The notes under the pieces were generated by a model, which made no database searches, had not been told where the DNA came from, and saw nothing but the letters and a program-made list of their open reading frames with translations. From Aureimonas sp. SK2 (GTDB lineage: Bacteria; Pseudomonadota; Alphaproteobacteria; Rhizobiales; Rhizobiaceae), in contig NZ_JAPZDS010000018.1 of assembly GCF_029813115.1 (NCBI RefSeq), positions 1-64,000 on the forward strand: a stretch of DNA of 64,000 nucleotides, given 5' to 3'. A program made the translations under genes and the position numbers. Below are positions 36,657 to 45,415 of this stretch, in pieces. Position 1 is the stretch's first letter. The number at the start of each line of letters is the position of its first letter.

Positions 36657-36985
36657 AGACCGCTCGCCCGCAGCTCGTAGGCGATCAAGGTGCCGTCCAC
36701 GCGGCGGCGCTGATCGTCCACGATGTTCACGTAAAGATCCTGGCCGTCGAACTGCACCCGGTCTCCTTCCCGCAGCGGTTCGGACCATGTCACGTCGGGC
36801 GCGAACACGATCAGCTTGCGCTGCCCTTCCTGAATGCCGGCGGTGATCTCGGCTTCGTTGAACTCGACGATGCGGGCGCGCACGGGACAGTTCGGCGCGC
36901 CCGAACGCACCAGAACCACCGACGAGCGGGGCATCTCTTCCGCATAGGCCTGCATCATCTCGCGAGCGCGCGGCGTCATGACCAC
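36653..36985 (-). CDS. Head-tail joining protein, hypothetical
   Basis: 110 aa, with a DVTWSEPLREGDRVQFDGQDLYV segment like small beta-barrel head closure proteins. Overlaps both neighbours. The role is inferred from order. Confidence 0.62.
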   Translation of the reverse strand: MVMTPRAREMMQAYAEEMPRSSVVLVRSGAPNCPVRARIVEFNEAEITAGIQEGQRKLIVFAPDVTWSEPLREGDRVQFDGQDLYVNIVDDQRRRVDGTLIAYELRASGL

Positions 36986-37605
36986 ACCCGGAACGGCGCC
37001 AGCAGCGCGTCCTCCGTCGCGGTGATGCCCTTGCGGACATCGTCCGGGTTCATCCAGCTCGTCGAGCCGACGCCTTCGACGGTGCGCGCTCGCATCGCCA
37101 TGTCGGCACGGCTGGCCGAGAGGAGGCGCCCCGCCATCAGCGTGATCGCCTGGACGATCGGGGCGGCCTTGGCGGCGACCTCCTCGGCCGTGTCACCGTA
37201 GCCGCAGGTGAAGCGCACGCGCACGCCCTGGCGCTCGGCGCCGACGTTCGGCCATCCGCCGTTCGGCACGACGATGCCGAACTCGCCTTTCAGGGCGCGA
37301 TACCGCGCAGAGGGCAGAAGCGTCTCGACGCCCTGCCCGTCCGTCACCGCGATCTCGTCGATCCGCTGAAACGGCGGAAACGGCAGACGCAGCTCGTCGG
37401 CCGGGAAGGCGTCGAGATAGAGATCCCAGGTCTGCGTCACGAGCGCCCGTCCGAGCCAGCCCTGCACCCCCTCCAGCGACTGCCGAGCGACTTGGATGAA
37501 GCCGCCAAGGCGGGCGTCGGCCTCGAACAGTCCGAGCGACGCGGCAACGGCTTCGGCCGTCACCGGCTCGCTCGCCGGAGGGGTGTGCAGGACCAGCACG
37601 GACAT
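36976..37605 (-). CDS. Head-tail connector (gp6/gp8 adaptor-like) protein
   Basis: 209 aa. The N-terminal half has the adaptor pattern: EPVTAEAVAASLGLFEADARLGGFIQVARQSLEGVQGWLGRALVTQTW, then PPFQRIDEIAVTD and RVRFTCGYGDTAEEVAAKAAPIVQAI. It bridges the portal and tail in HK97-like phages. Confidence 0.8.
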   Translation of the reverse strand: MSVLVLHTPPASEPVTAEAVAASLGLFEADARLGGFIQVARQSLEGVQGWLGRALVTQTWDLYLDAFPADELRLPFPPFQRIDEIAVTDGQGVETLLPSARYRALKGEFGIVVPNGGWPNVGAERQGVRVRFTCGYGDTAEEVAAKAAPIVQAITLMAGRLLSASRADMAMRARTVEGVGSTSWMNPDDVRKGITATEDALLAPFRVWS

Positions 37606-37611
37606 GGAGCA

Positions 37612-38136
37612 TTAGCCCTTCGGCTTGCCGGGCTTGCCAGAGGCCGGCGGGGTGTCGTTCGTCTCGGCGCCGCTGCCCGCGCCGCTTTCCTGCGTTGCCG
37701 CTTCGAGGCGACGTTTGTGTTCGGCAATCGCCTCGTCGGCTTCCTCGCCCACCTTGCGGGCGCGCTCGCCATGGGCCGCGATGGCCTTGTCGGCCGCCTC
37801 GGCGGCCTCCGTCGTGCGGGTCTGGTGCCCGGCGATCTCGCGCTCGGCCGTCTCGCGAGCGTCATCGACCGACTTGCGATGGGCGGCGATCTTGTCGGCC
37901 GCCTCCGTCGCCGCCTCGTCGATCTCTTTTTGGAAATCGAAGCCGCTGCCCCACTGCGTCGCCGGCAGATCGGCCTTCGGCACCGCTGCGTTCTCCTCGT
38001 CGCTTTCGGCGACGCATCCGGCCTTTACCAGGCGGCCGAGCTGCAGGCGGTCGATGGTGACCACCTGGCCGACGCGCACCGGCTTGCCGTCTTGAGTGAA
38101 TTCCGAGAGCGCCGTGCGCTCGATCAGGTCCGTCAT
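37612..38136 (-). CDS. Helical protein with four 18-residue repeats
   Basis: 174 aa. The N-terminal 45 residues are a small folded part (MTDLIERTALSEFTQDGKPV). Residues 69-140 hold four 18-residue units, each ending I-A-x-H with histidines at 86, 104, 122 and 140; the second half of each unit is A-(D/E)-rich. Eighteen residues are five helical turns, so the His residues line one face. The tail is Gly/Pro/Lys-rich. Function unknown; it is between connector and capsid genes. Confidence 0.68.
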   Translation of the reverse strand: MTDLIERTALSEFTQDGKPVRVGQVVTIDRLQLGRLVKAGCVAESDEENAAVPKADLPATQWGSGFDFQKEIDEAATEAADKIAAHRKSVDDARETAEREIAGHQTRTTEAAEAADKAIAAHGERARKVGEEADEAIAEHKRRLEAATQESGAGSGAETNDTPPASGKPGKPKG

Positions 38137-38175
38137 GATCGTCTCCTGTCAGGATGGGCGCGGACGGGTCCGGCC

Positions 38176-38565
38176 TTACGGGTTGAAGCGATTGTCGCCG
38201 CTGATCAGCATGGCGGAGCCGAGCACCGCCGCGCCGTTGTCGGAGGAGAGCTGCACCGCGACGAAGCCGAAGCCCTCGTCCAGGCGCTCCGCATAGGCCT
38301 CGGCGGTGAAGGCTACCGGCCCTGCGGCCGTCGCGACCTTCTCGACCGGCGCGCCGAGCGCCTTCGAGCCGGTGCCCCCGGCATCGGTTGCCTGCAGGAA
38401 CTGGACGACGGCTTTCTTGCCGACGCCGAGCGCTGCGGTGGTGACGGCGGCCATGATCTGACTGGCACCGGCAATGGACACGAACGGCGAGGTCTTGGCC
38501 GCCTGAATGTCCTGCGGAGTGACGGCCGCGTTGACGCGCAGCCGCTGCGAGAGCTTGACGCTCAT
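38176..38565 (-). CDS. Capsid-associated protein, decoration candidate
   Basis: 129 aa, starting MSVKLSQRLRVNAAVTPQDI. It is directly downstream of the major capsid gene (75 bases) and small, which fits a capsid decoration or stabilising protein. Not recognised by sequence. Confidence 0.6.
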   Translation of the reverse strand: MSVKLSQRLRVNAAVTPQDIQAAKTSPFVSIAGASQIMAAVTTAALGVGKKAVVQFLQATDAGGTGSKALGAPVEKVATAAGPVAFTAEAYAERLDEGFGFVAVQLSSDNGAAVLGSAMLISGDNRFNP

Positions 38566-38640
38566 GGTGCGGTTCCTTTCGGAAGTGGATGAAGGGGCAG
38601 GCGAGAGGCGGGGCCGCCGGAGCGGCCGCGCCGATCCGGA

Positions 38641-40092
38641 TCAGATGCCGGGCACGTCCAGGGCGACGAAGGGCGAGACCTCGTAGCCGTTCTCCAGCGT
38701 CAGGGGCTTCCGCAGCCAGGGCGAGCCGTCGACGTTCCAGAAGATCTTGATCACCGTCTTGTTCTGCTTGAACAGGACGTGCTCGGACGCGGCGACGAAC
38801 GGCCCGGAGCCGTCCTTGATCAGGTACATGGACAGATCGCCGTACCAGAGATCGCCGAACTGGCCGAGGAGCGGGTTGCGGTCGGACATGATCGCCGGGC
38901 GGCCGAGAAGCGTGGAGGGCTCTCCCTCGCGCGCCGACTGCGTCCAGATGTAATGCCCTTCCGGGTCCGTCATCTTGCTCAGCGCCGGCAGGGCCGAGCG
39001 GCTGTAGACGAAGACGCCGTTGCCGTACCCACGCGCCGACATCTCCAGGACGTCGTCATAGGTGATGCGGTTGGCCTGGACGCGCTTCACCTTATAGGTG
39101 GCGCCGGCGTTCAGAAGGCCGAGCGGCTTTTTGATGCCGTCGCCGCGCAGGAAGGCGAAGTCCTCGGACTGGCGAACGGCGCCGCGCAGCTGCGTTTCGA
39201 TGAAGGCGGCCGAGCCCTGCCAGTTGCGCAGGAGCTTGTCCGTCACGGTGATGGTGCCGGCGACCTCGTGCGGCGTCAGCGTGATCTCGCGCAGGGCAAG
39301 GCTCGTCTCGGGCTTCTCGTCGCCCTCACCGATCCACTTCACCTCGACGCCGCCGAACATATTGCCCGGCGCCGCCCCGCTCTGATCGAGCGCCGTGACC
39401 GTCACAGCCGCATCGGGTGCGCTGCCCGGCTGCAGCACCTGCGCGCGGGGACGAATGATCGCCTCCTGCGGATTGACCTGCAGGAGGGTGTTGCGGAACT
39501 CCGGTGGGATCGCGAAACCGCCGGACGCGCCATCGTCCATGCGCAGCTCGGCCGAGGCGGGGTCGCCTTCATTGGCAGCGGCGTTCTCGACGTAGTTCAA
39601 ACGCTGATCGTTCGGATTGAACCGGACGGCAGCCATGAACTCGCCCATGCTCTCGAACTCGCGGCGAGCACCAGGCGCGGGCGGGTGGATGACGCCGCCG
39701 CCACGCGCGGCTGCCAGGCGGGTTTCGGTGAGGGTGGCGGCGCCCGCGTTTAGCTCTTCCAGCCGGGCGATACGCTTGTCGAGGGCGGCACGCTGTTCCC
39801 GCATCGACTGGAAGTCCCGTTCCTCGTCTTCCGTGAGGTCGCGATCTTCCGCCTCGCTGGCTTCAGTCAGCGCCTCCATCTTCTTTTGAAGCTCGACGCG
39901 GCTGGCGCGCAGGGCAACGAGGGGCGAGGCGAGGAGCGCGCCGCCCCAGTCGTGAGCGGAGGCCACATGCACGGCGTGCTCGACGAGCGGCGAGGCATGC
40001 GCGGTGCCGATCGCCACGAGGGCAACGACAAGGGAAAGGGTCAAGAGGGCCGCGATCCCAAGGGGGCGAGCGGCGAAAAGCTGAGTGGACAT
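38641..40092 (-). CDS. HK97-type major capsid protein with a signal-peptide-like N-terminus
   Basis: 483 aa. From about residue 60 it is a standard HK97-fold protein: a helical delta domain (ELQKKMEALTEASEAEDRDL, RAALDKRIARLEELN) and the shell domain (FAIPPEFRNTLLQV, VAGTITVTDKLLRNW, AFLRGDGIKKPLGLLN, YGDLSMYLI). Residues 1-34 are odd: a hydrophobic stretch (LGIAALLTLSLVVALVAIG) followed by AHASP, as in a Sec signal peptide. The ATG at 40092 has an AAAGGA ribosome site, so the extension looks real. The adjacent protease would remove the delta domain during maturation. Confidence 0.9.
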   Translation of the reverse strand: MSTQLFAARPLGIAALLTLSLVVALVAIGTAHASPLVEHAVHVASAHDWGGALLASPLVALRASRVELQKKMEALTEASEAEDRDLTEDEERDFQSMREQRAALDKRIARLEELNAGAATLTETRLAAARGGGVIHPPAPGARREFESMGEFMAAVRFNPNDQRLNYVENAAANEGDPASAELRMDDGASGGFAIPPEFRNTLLQVNPQEAIIRPRAQVLQPGSAPDAAVTVTALDQSGAAPGNMFGGVEVKWIGEGDEKPETSLALREITLTPHEVAGTITVTDKLLRNWQGSAAFIETQLRGAVRQSEDFAFLRGDGIKKPLGLLNAGATYKVKRVQANRITYDDVLEMSARGYGNGVFVYSRSALPALSKMTDPEGHYIWTQSAREGEPSTLLGRPAIMSDRNPLLGQFGDLWYGDLSMYLIKDGSGPFVAASEHVLFKQNKTVIKIFWNVDGSPWLRKPLTLENGYEVSPFVALDVPGI

Positions 40093-40115
40093 GGTGGGTC
40101 CTTTCTACGGACACG

Positions 40116-40149
40116 AAAAAGCCCGCTCGCGGCAGTGCCGGAACGGGCC
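40116..40149 (-). terminator. Intrinsic terminator-like hairpin before the capsid gene
   Basis: Outer arms GCCCG/CGGGC with inner TC/GA and GGC/GCC pairs, and TTTTT on the minus strand, 24 bases before the capsid start. Confidence 0.72.
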
Positions 40150-40173
40150 AGAAACTCGCCGCTGGCGAATGGA

Positions 40174-41076
40174 TCAGAGGGCGGCGATCGCCCGGTGTCG
40201 TCGGGGTGTACTCGCCGCCGCGCGAGGCGGCGGCGATGCGTGACCGGCGCCGAAGCGGGCCAGGGTTTCGTCCATGGTGGCGATGCGATCAGCCATGCCG
40301 GCACGCACCGCGTCCGCGCCGATCACCATGCGCCCCTTACCGAAGTCGCTCCGCACGACGGCGGTGGAGACACCCCGGTTCGAGGCGACACGGTCCACGA
40401 ACATCTTGTCGAAGAAGGCGCACTGCGCTTCGAGCTGCGCCCGCGCCTCGTCGCTGAGAGGCAGGTGAGGCGGCGCCTCGTTCTTGCCTTCGGCCGACTT
40501 GATCACCGTCCGCTTCACGCCCGCCCTTTCCAGCGCGGCGCTGATGTCGTCGTGGACCGTCATGGCGCCGATCGAGCCGACCCACCCCGTGGGCGTCATC
40601 ACGACCTCGTCGGCCGCGCTGGCGATCCAGTAGGCCGCGCTCGCCGCCGTCGCGTTCACCTGCGCGACGATCGGCTTCTGCCCACGAAGCGAATGGATCA
40701 GGCTCGACAGCTCCTCCGTGCCCTGCACGGTGCCGCCTGGCGAGTCCACGTCGAGGACAATAGCGTTGACCCGATCGTCCGCGACGGCCTCGCGCATCGC
40801 GGCGCCGAACGCCTCGTTGCTGGTCCCGCCGGAGATCGACGAGAACATGTTCATGCGGTTCGCGACGACGCCGCGGAGCGGCAGGATCGCCACCGCTCCC
40901 TCACGTCGGGCGACGTCGGACGACATCTGAGGGCTGATCCGTGCCTCGATCTCAGCGGCGTCGAACTTCGCCCCCTCCGCCTGCAAGGCGAGGAAGGCGA
41001 TCATCGCCTCGAGCTTTTCGGGCTGCATCGCCCAGATCTCGGACGCGACCGCCAGAAGGATGCGGGCATACTTCAT
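40174..41076 (-). CDS. S49-family (SppA-like) prohead protease
   Basis: 300 aa from the ATG at 41076, overlapping the portal stop (ATGA). The S49 fold is seen in AVAILPLRGVVANRM, NAIVLDVDSPGGTVQGTEELS and the nucleophile segment MTPTGWVGSIGAM, with a candidate Ser in VGSIG, and Lys residues after it (VKRTVIKSAEGKN). It should process the capsid delta domain. Portal-protease-capsid order is the HK97 standard. Confidence 0.9.
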   Translation of the reverse strand: MKYARILLAVASEIWAMQPEKLEAMIAFLALQAEGAKFDAAEIEARISPQMSSDVARREGAVAILPLRGVVANRMNMFSSISGGTSNEAFGAAMREAVADDRVNAIVLDVDSPGGTVQGTEELSSLIHSLRGQKPIVAQVNATAASAAYWIASAADEVVMTPTGWVGSIGAMTVHDDISAALERAGVKRTVIKSAEGKNEAPPHLPLSDEARAQLEAQCAFFDKMFVDRVASNRGVSTAVVRSDFGKGRMVIGADAVRAGMADRIATMDETLARFGAGHASPPPRAAASTPRRHRAIAAL

Positions 41077-42443
41077 GTTTCCGTCTCCCCTTCGGATTTC
41101 GGCCTGGCAGGCTGTTGCGGTGTCGGTGGCGGCGGGGGTCGCAACGCCTGGTCGATCGGCACGTAGCCGGCCTGGACGAAGTGGTGATCGCCGTCCGGGC
41201 CGATCCCGTCCTCGTCTTCGAGATCGAGAATGCGGTTCGGCGAGAAGGCGCCGACGCCGAACATCTTGGTGTAGAAGTCCGACCGGGCCGCCATGTCGCC
41301 GCGCAGGAGGGCGTTCATGTTGAGCTTGACGACGTAGCCTGCCGCCCGCTCCGCCTCCGTGAACAGCTTCCAGTTCATCTCGCTCTCGATCGCCGAGCAC
41401 CAGGGCTCGATCGTCTGGCGGACGAAGCCGATCATCAGCTGTTCGATGCCCGATCCCCACGTTGTAGTGCCCTGATGGCTCTGCAGCAGGATCGTCGGCA
41501 CGTCGTAGATGCGGGCGATCTCGCCGAGCTGGAACTCGCGTGTCGCCAGGAACTGCGCGTCCTCCGGCGGGATCGTCGTCTGGATGAACTTCATCCCCTC
41601 TTCGAGCACTTTCACCCGGTGCGCGTTGTCGAGGCCGCCCTGCCCTTCCAGCCGCGAGGCCGGGTTGTCCGGCGCCGGCTTACGCTCGCCGTTCTGCGCG
41701 CGCAGGTTCGACTGCGCCTGGGAACCGAGCTTGCCGGGATGCATCAGGAAGCCGCCGGACTTCATGTCGTTGGCGAAGAATTTGCCGCCGAACTCCTCCA
41801 GGGCGAGCGCCATGCCGATGGCCTGGCGCGCCGCCGTCACCGGCGAGATGCCCACGAACCCGTCATAGGACTGGTCCATGATGTGGACGACGTCCATGTG
41901 ATCGATGTCGAACTGCTTGCCCCCGATCGTGGTCCGGTAGAAGAACCGGTCCCCTTCGCGCTTCGGTGCCGTGCGGTCGGGCAGGAGCGGCCAGAGACCG
42001 ACCGCCTGGCCTGCGCCGTTGCGCTCGATCTCGTTGTAGCCGTTGCCCCAGCGCAGGACGTGGCCCATCAGCACCTTGCGGTGCGTCCGGCCCGACATGA
42101 AGTCGTTCGGCCTCTTGCCGAGGCGCTGCGCCAGCGGATGATCGTCCGCTTCCTCCATCCCGCCGCCGTCCTTCGGCCGCATGATGCGGAAGGGGAAGGT
42201 CGCGATCGGATTGGCGATCCGGTTGATGCAGGCGTAGACCGCCGGCAGGTTGAGCGCGAGGTGCTCGTTCACGTTGACACCGGCATTCGTCTTGCCACCG
42301 CCGATCAGCCGGACGAACCACCCCTGCGCGTCGGAGATCATGCTCGACGGGCCGTAGCTCGCCGCCTCGAACGGCGCGGGCGCCGCGTCGGCCGCTTCGA
42401 CGATCGCGGTGGACTGGCGGCGGATACGGGGAACACGGGTCAT
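41073..42443 (-). CDS. HK97-family portal protein
   Basis: 456 aa. Typical sequence: VNEHLALNLPAVYACINRIANPIATFPFRI, HPLAQRLGKRPNDFMSG, WGNGYNEIERN, ILLQSHQGTTTWGSGIEQLMIGFVRQTIEPWCSAIE. Forms the dodecameric DNA channel at one capsid vertex. The start overlaps the terminase stop (TGATG). The C-terminus is Pro-rich. Confidence 0.93.
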   Translation of the reverse strand: MTRVPRIRRQSTAIVEAADAAPAPFEAASYGPSSMISDAQGWFVRLIGGGKTNAGVNVNEHLALNLPAVYACINRIANPIATFPFRIMRPKDGGGMEEADDHPLAQRLGKRPNDFMSGRTHRKVLMGHVLRWGNGYNEIERNGAGQAVGLWPLLPDRTAPKREGDRFFYRTTIGGKQFDIDHMDVVHIMDQSYDGFVGISPVTAARQAIGMALALEEFGGKFFANDMKSGGFLMHPGKLGSQAQSNLRAQNGERKPAPDNPASRLEGQGGLDNAHRVKVLEEGMKFIQTTIPPEDAQFLATREFQLGEIARIYDVPTILLQSHQGTTTWGSGIEQLMIGFVRQTIEPWCSAIESEMNWKLFTEAERAAGYVVKLNMNALLRGDMAARSDFYTKMFGVGAFSPNRILDLEDEDGIGPDGDHHFVQAGYVPIDQALRPPPPPTPQQPARPKSEGETET

Positions 42444-44194
42444 CAGATTTCGATCTCCAATAGCCCGCGTTCCTCGTAGACCGACACTTCGGGACCGGCC
42501 TGGTTGACCGCCAGCGCCGTCGCCATGACACAGGCAACGATGCCGTCGATCTTGTCGGCGCTCGTGCTTTTCGCCGGCACGTAGTTCAGGTTCGCGTCAA
42601 AGCGGACCTGGCAGTGCGCGGCCATCCAGGCGAGGACGGGATGCCCGCCGTGATCGAGCGCCTGGGCGAACACCATGCGCTCGAACTCTTTCGTCGCCTC
42701 GCCAAGGGTCGCATGCCCCTGCCGCAGCGTCGTGATCAGCTCCGGGTCCAGCCCGTAATCGACTTCGAGATCGGTGATCAGCTTCTGCGCGTTCCATGGG
42801 TCGAACCCCATGGCCCGCACGTCGAAGGTGCCGATCCCGTCCATGATCGCCTTCGCTACGAAGTTCTGATCGACGCTATCGCCAGGCGTGACCTGCAGCG
42901 CGTCGTTCCGGACCCAACGATGCCAGTCCACCCGGCGATCTTCACGGGCACGCTCGTCGAGCGTTCCTTCCGGGACCCAGAACTGAGGCAGGAGCCCCCA
43001 GTGCTCGTGATCCTCGTCGGGCTCGAACAGCCAGACCAACGCCGTGATGTCGCGCGTCGCCGACACGTCGCAGGCGCCGAAGGCGCGCCGGCCCTTGAAC
43101 CGCTTCGCGAACTCGCGCCAGCTGTCGGGCTCACCGCCGCAGGCCTTCCACTTCGACGTCGGAAGCCAGCCGCCGACCTGATCGACCCAGCGATTGAGGT
43201 GGTAGCACTGGAACAGCGCCTCATCGACCGGGCGCCCCTTCGCGCGTTTAAATTCCGTGCGCAGGTAGTCGAACGTCGGCGTCAGGCCGAGGCTCGGGTT
43301 CGCCTTCCGCCACACCGCCTCGTCGGTCCAGTCGTCCTCCTCGCCGATCGCGAAATGCACGACGAGCGTGCGGGGATCGTCGATCGCGCCGGACATGATG
43401 CCGATGCTCTCTTGGTACCACTCCCAACCGACGCGGCTGGCCTTGCGGCCCGCCGTCGAGGCGTACAGCTCGATCGGCTGCAGACGGGCGCCGGTTCCCT
43501 GGCGCAGCGTCGCGGCCAGTTCGGACGTCGTCCACTCGTGGATCTCGTCGCCTACGATCACCGTGGGCGAGCGCCCGTGCTTCCCGTCCGGCTTACCGGT
43601 CAGGAGCTGGCACAGCGCGCCGGTCTCGCGCAGGAAGATGCCCTTCTTCGACATCGTGATGCGCTGGTTGCCGGCACTGTCCTCGACGAGCCCCTTCGCC
43701 TGGGCAACGATGTCCCGCATCTTCTGAAACGTGACCATGCCCTGGTCCTCGTTCCGTCCGAACACGTAGCCCTCGCCACCCGGCACCCGCTCCAGGGCGA
43801 AGAACAGGATGCCGAGCGCCGCCAGGAACTCGGACTTCCCGTTCTTGCGCGGGATCCACAGATCCAGCCGTCGGAACAGCCGGACATGCGCGATCGAGGC
43901 CTCGTGCGTCGCCGCGTCGATGATCTCGATCGGGATCTTCCAACCGACGAGAAGCCGGACGGTGATCTCTTGCCAGGGGAGGAGTTTAAACGTCACCCCT
44001 CGGAAGCGGTCGTTGGTCAGCCGAAAGATCGTCGGCCAGGCGTGCGCGATCTTGTCGGCCTTGGCATGGTCGAACCAAGCCTTGTCCGTTGCCGCAGCCT
44101 TACGCCAGGCGTTGATTGCCCAGGCGTAGGCCGCGTCACCTTCGACGCTCGCCAGCCAAGCCGGGAGCGCGGTGACATCGCTATGCTCGTCCAT
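42443..44194 (-). CDS. Terminase large subunit
   Basis: 583 aa packaging motor. The ATPase has Walker A PRKNGKSEF near residues 115-123 and Walker B IVGDEIHEW near 213-221. The C-terminal nuclease part begins around FGACDVSATRDITALVWLF (an acidic Asp in the first motif). Belongs to the Terminase_1 group found with P27-type small subunits and HK97-like portals. Confidence 0.93.
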   Translation of the reverse strand: MDEHSDVTALPAWLASVEGDAAYAWAINAWRKAAATDKAWFDHAKADKIAHAWPTIFRLTNDRFRGVTFKLLPWQEITVRLLVGWKIPIEIIDAATHEASIAHVRLFRRLDLWIPRKNGKSEFLAALGILFFALERVPGGEGYVFGRNEDQGMVTFQKMRDIVAQAKGLVEDSAGNQRITMSKKGIFLRETGALCQLLTGKPDGKHGRSPTVIVGDEIHEWTTSELAATLRQGTGARLQPIELYASTAGRKASRVGWEWYQESIGIMSGAIDDPRTLVVHFAIGEEDDWTDEAVWRKANPSLGLTPTFDYLRTEFKRAKGRPVDEALFQCYHLNRWVDQVGGWLPTSKWKACGGEPDSWREFAKRFKGRRAFGACDVSATRDITALVWLFEPDEDHEHWGLLPQFWVPEGTLDERAREDRRVDWHRWVRNDALQVTPGDSVDQNFVAKAIMDGIGTFDVRAMGFDPWNAQKLITDLEVDYGLDPELITTLRQGHATLGEATKEFERMVFAQALDHGGHPVLAWMAAHCQVRFDANLNYVPAKSTSADKIDGIVACVMATALAVNQAGPEVSVYEERGLLEIEI

Positions 44195-44198
44195 AGCG

Positions 44199-44828
44199 TC
44201 AGTTCAGGACCGGCGGCATCGTGTCCGCGTCGTTCATCAGGTCGGACGGGTTGCCCGATCCGGCGGTCGCGTCTTGCTCCGGCGCCGACCGTGCAACGGG
44301 GCCGGAGCTGAACAGATCGCGTTGCTGCGAGAGGTTGAAGCTCTCGACACGCGCCAAGGCGCTGTCCGAGCGCGGCGTGAACCCGAAGTCATCCTCGATC
44401 GCGCGCAGGATCGGCTCCGCCTGCGCCATGATCTTCAGCGAGGGATGCGGGATCATCCGCTCTTCCCCGCCGACGGGCGTCCACTTCGTGACGAGGTTCC
44501 CCTTCGGACAGTCGCGGCGGAGCTGGTCCATCGCGGCTTCATGGATCTGCGTCCACATGCAGTAGCGCGTCAGGGCACCGCGATAGCCGGGACGCCGCCG
44601 GCCGCCAGCCTGAAGCGTCTGCGCCTGCGAGCGCCACAGCGAGATGGCGCGGGCGTAGTAGGCCGGCGCCTTCAGGAACACGCTCGGCACCGCGAACGGA
44701 TCCTGCGAGACGACTTCCTGTTCCGCCGCCACCGCGGCGGCCTCGATCTGCCGATCCGTCGCCTTTTTGCGCCGGCCCGGATAGCCCTTCGCCGCCTGCA
44801 AGGCGGGATCGTCCCTGCGTCGGCCCAT
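44199..44828 (-). CDS. Terminase small subunit, P27 family
   Basis: 209 aa. The basic N-terminus (GRRRDDPALQAAKGYPGRRKK) is characteristic of P27-like subunits, followed by LKAPAYYARAISLWRSQAQTLQAG and HPSLKIMAQAEPILRAIEDDFGFTPRSD. It recognises the packaging site and guides the large subunit, 4 bases downstream. Confidence 0.87.
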   Translation of the reverse strand: MGRRRDDPALQAAKGYPGRRKKATDRQIEAAAVAAEQEVVSQDPFAVPSVFLKAPAYYARAISLWRSQAQTLQAGGRRRPGYRGALTRYCMWTQIHEAAMDQLRRDCPKGNLVTKWTPVGGEERMIPHPSLKIMAQAEPILRAIEDDFGFTPRSDSALARVESFNLSQQRDLFSSGPVARSAPEQDATAGSGNPSDLMNDADTMPPVLN

Positions 44829-44963
44829 GACATCACCTCGTACAACCGTGCGGGCGACCCTTCTGCGCCCGGAAAAAAATGTTTCTGCCGGCGAAATTTC
44901 GCGCGCGCAAAGAGCGAGTTAACCTGCCGGTCCCGCCCCTTCGGCCCCCGACTTTCGACCCCC
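44829..44963. other. Gap between HNH and terminase genes, candidate cos region
   Basis: 135 bases with no gene. It includes an AT-rich patch (GGAAAAAAATGTTTCTGCCG), a GCGCGCGC run and a C-rich stretch. In HNH-TerS-TerL phages the cohesive-end site is usually next to the HNH and small terminase genes, so it may lie here. No end sequence can be read from this. Confidence 0.35.
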
Positions 44964-45323
44964 CTACCCCTCCGAAGGGTTGAGCCGGCGGAAGGCGTCC
45001 TCCTCGCGCTCCTGCGCCTGCACCTCGCCGTCATGGCAGGGCTTGCACAGGGGCTCGAACGGGCCCCCGAAGAACTTCACGGGATCGCCATGATGGCGCT
45101 CGACGTGGTTGACCACCGTCGCTGCCGTGACGAGCCCCCGACCCGAACAGCGGCGGCACAGCGGCTCGTCGGTCAGAACCGAGACGCGGATCGCCTGCCA
45201 TTCGGGGGTCTTGTAGAGGGCTCGCCACGGCTTCGTGCGCCGTCGCTTGGCATCGTACTCGCGTCGCATGTCGATGCGCGCCGGCTGAGAGCGAGGACGG
45301 AAGGACGCGGGCCGAGTTGCCAT
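44964..45323 (-). CDS. HNH endonuclease of the packaging module
   Basis: 119 aa from the ATG at 45323, with GGAGG in front. Zinc pairs CRRC and CKPC flank the HNH core (VNHVERHHGDPVKFFGGPFEPLCKPCHD). Next to the terminase, such enzymes assist cleavage at cos sites in HK97-like phages. Confidence 0.88.
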   Translation of the reverse strand: MATRPASFRPRSQPARIDMRREYDAKRRRTKPWRALYKTPEWQAIRVSVLTDEPLCRRCSGRGLVTAATVVNHVERHHGDPVKFFGGPFEPLCKPCHDGEVQAQEREEDAFRRLNPSEG

Positions 45324-45338
45324 CGTTGATCCTCCAGC

Positions 45339-45370
45339 AAAAAGCCCCGCTCGCATCTCTGCGCCGGGGC
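45339..45370 (-). terminator. Intrinsic terminator-like hairpin before the HNH gene
   Basis: GCCCCG (45344-45349) pairs with CGGGGC (45365-45370), with an inner CGC/GCG pair, and TTTTT follows on the minus strand. It separates the replication and packaging modules, 16 bases before the HNH start. Confidence 0.75.
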
Positions 45371-45415
45371 CTACGTCTTCGCACTGTGAGAGGTATGTCA
45401 AATTCCAGGCGCTCG

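Noticed and set aside
42614-44311. 565-codon plus-strand frame across the terminase gene
   Set aside because: Antisense to a terminase with clear Walker motifs; no family resemblance.
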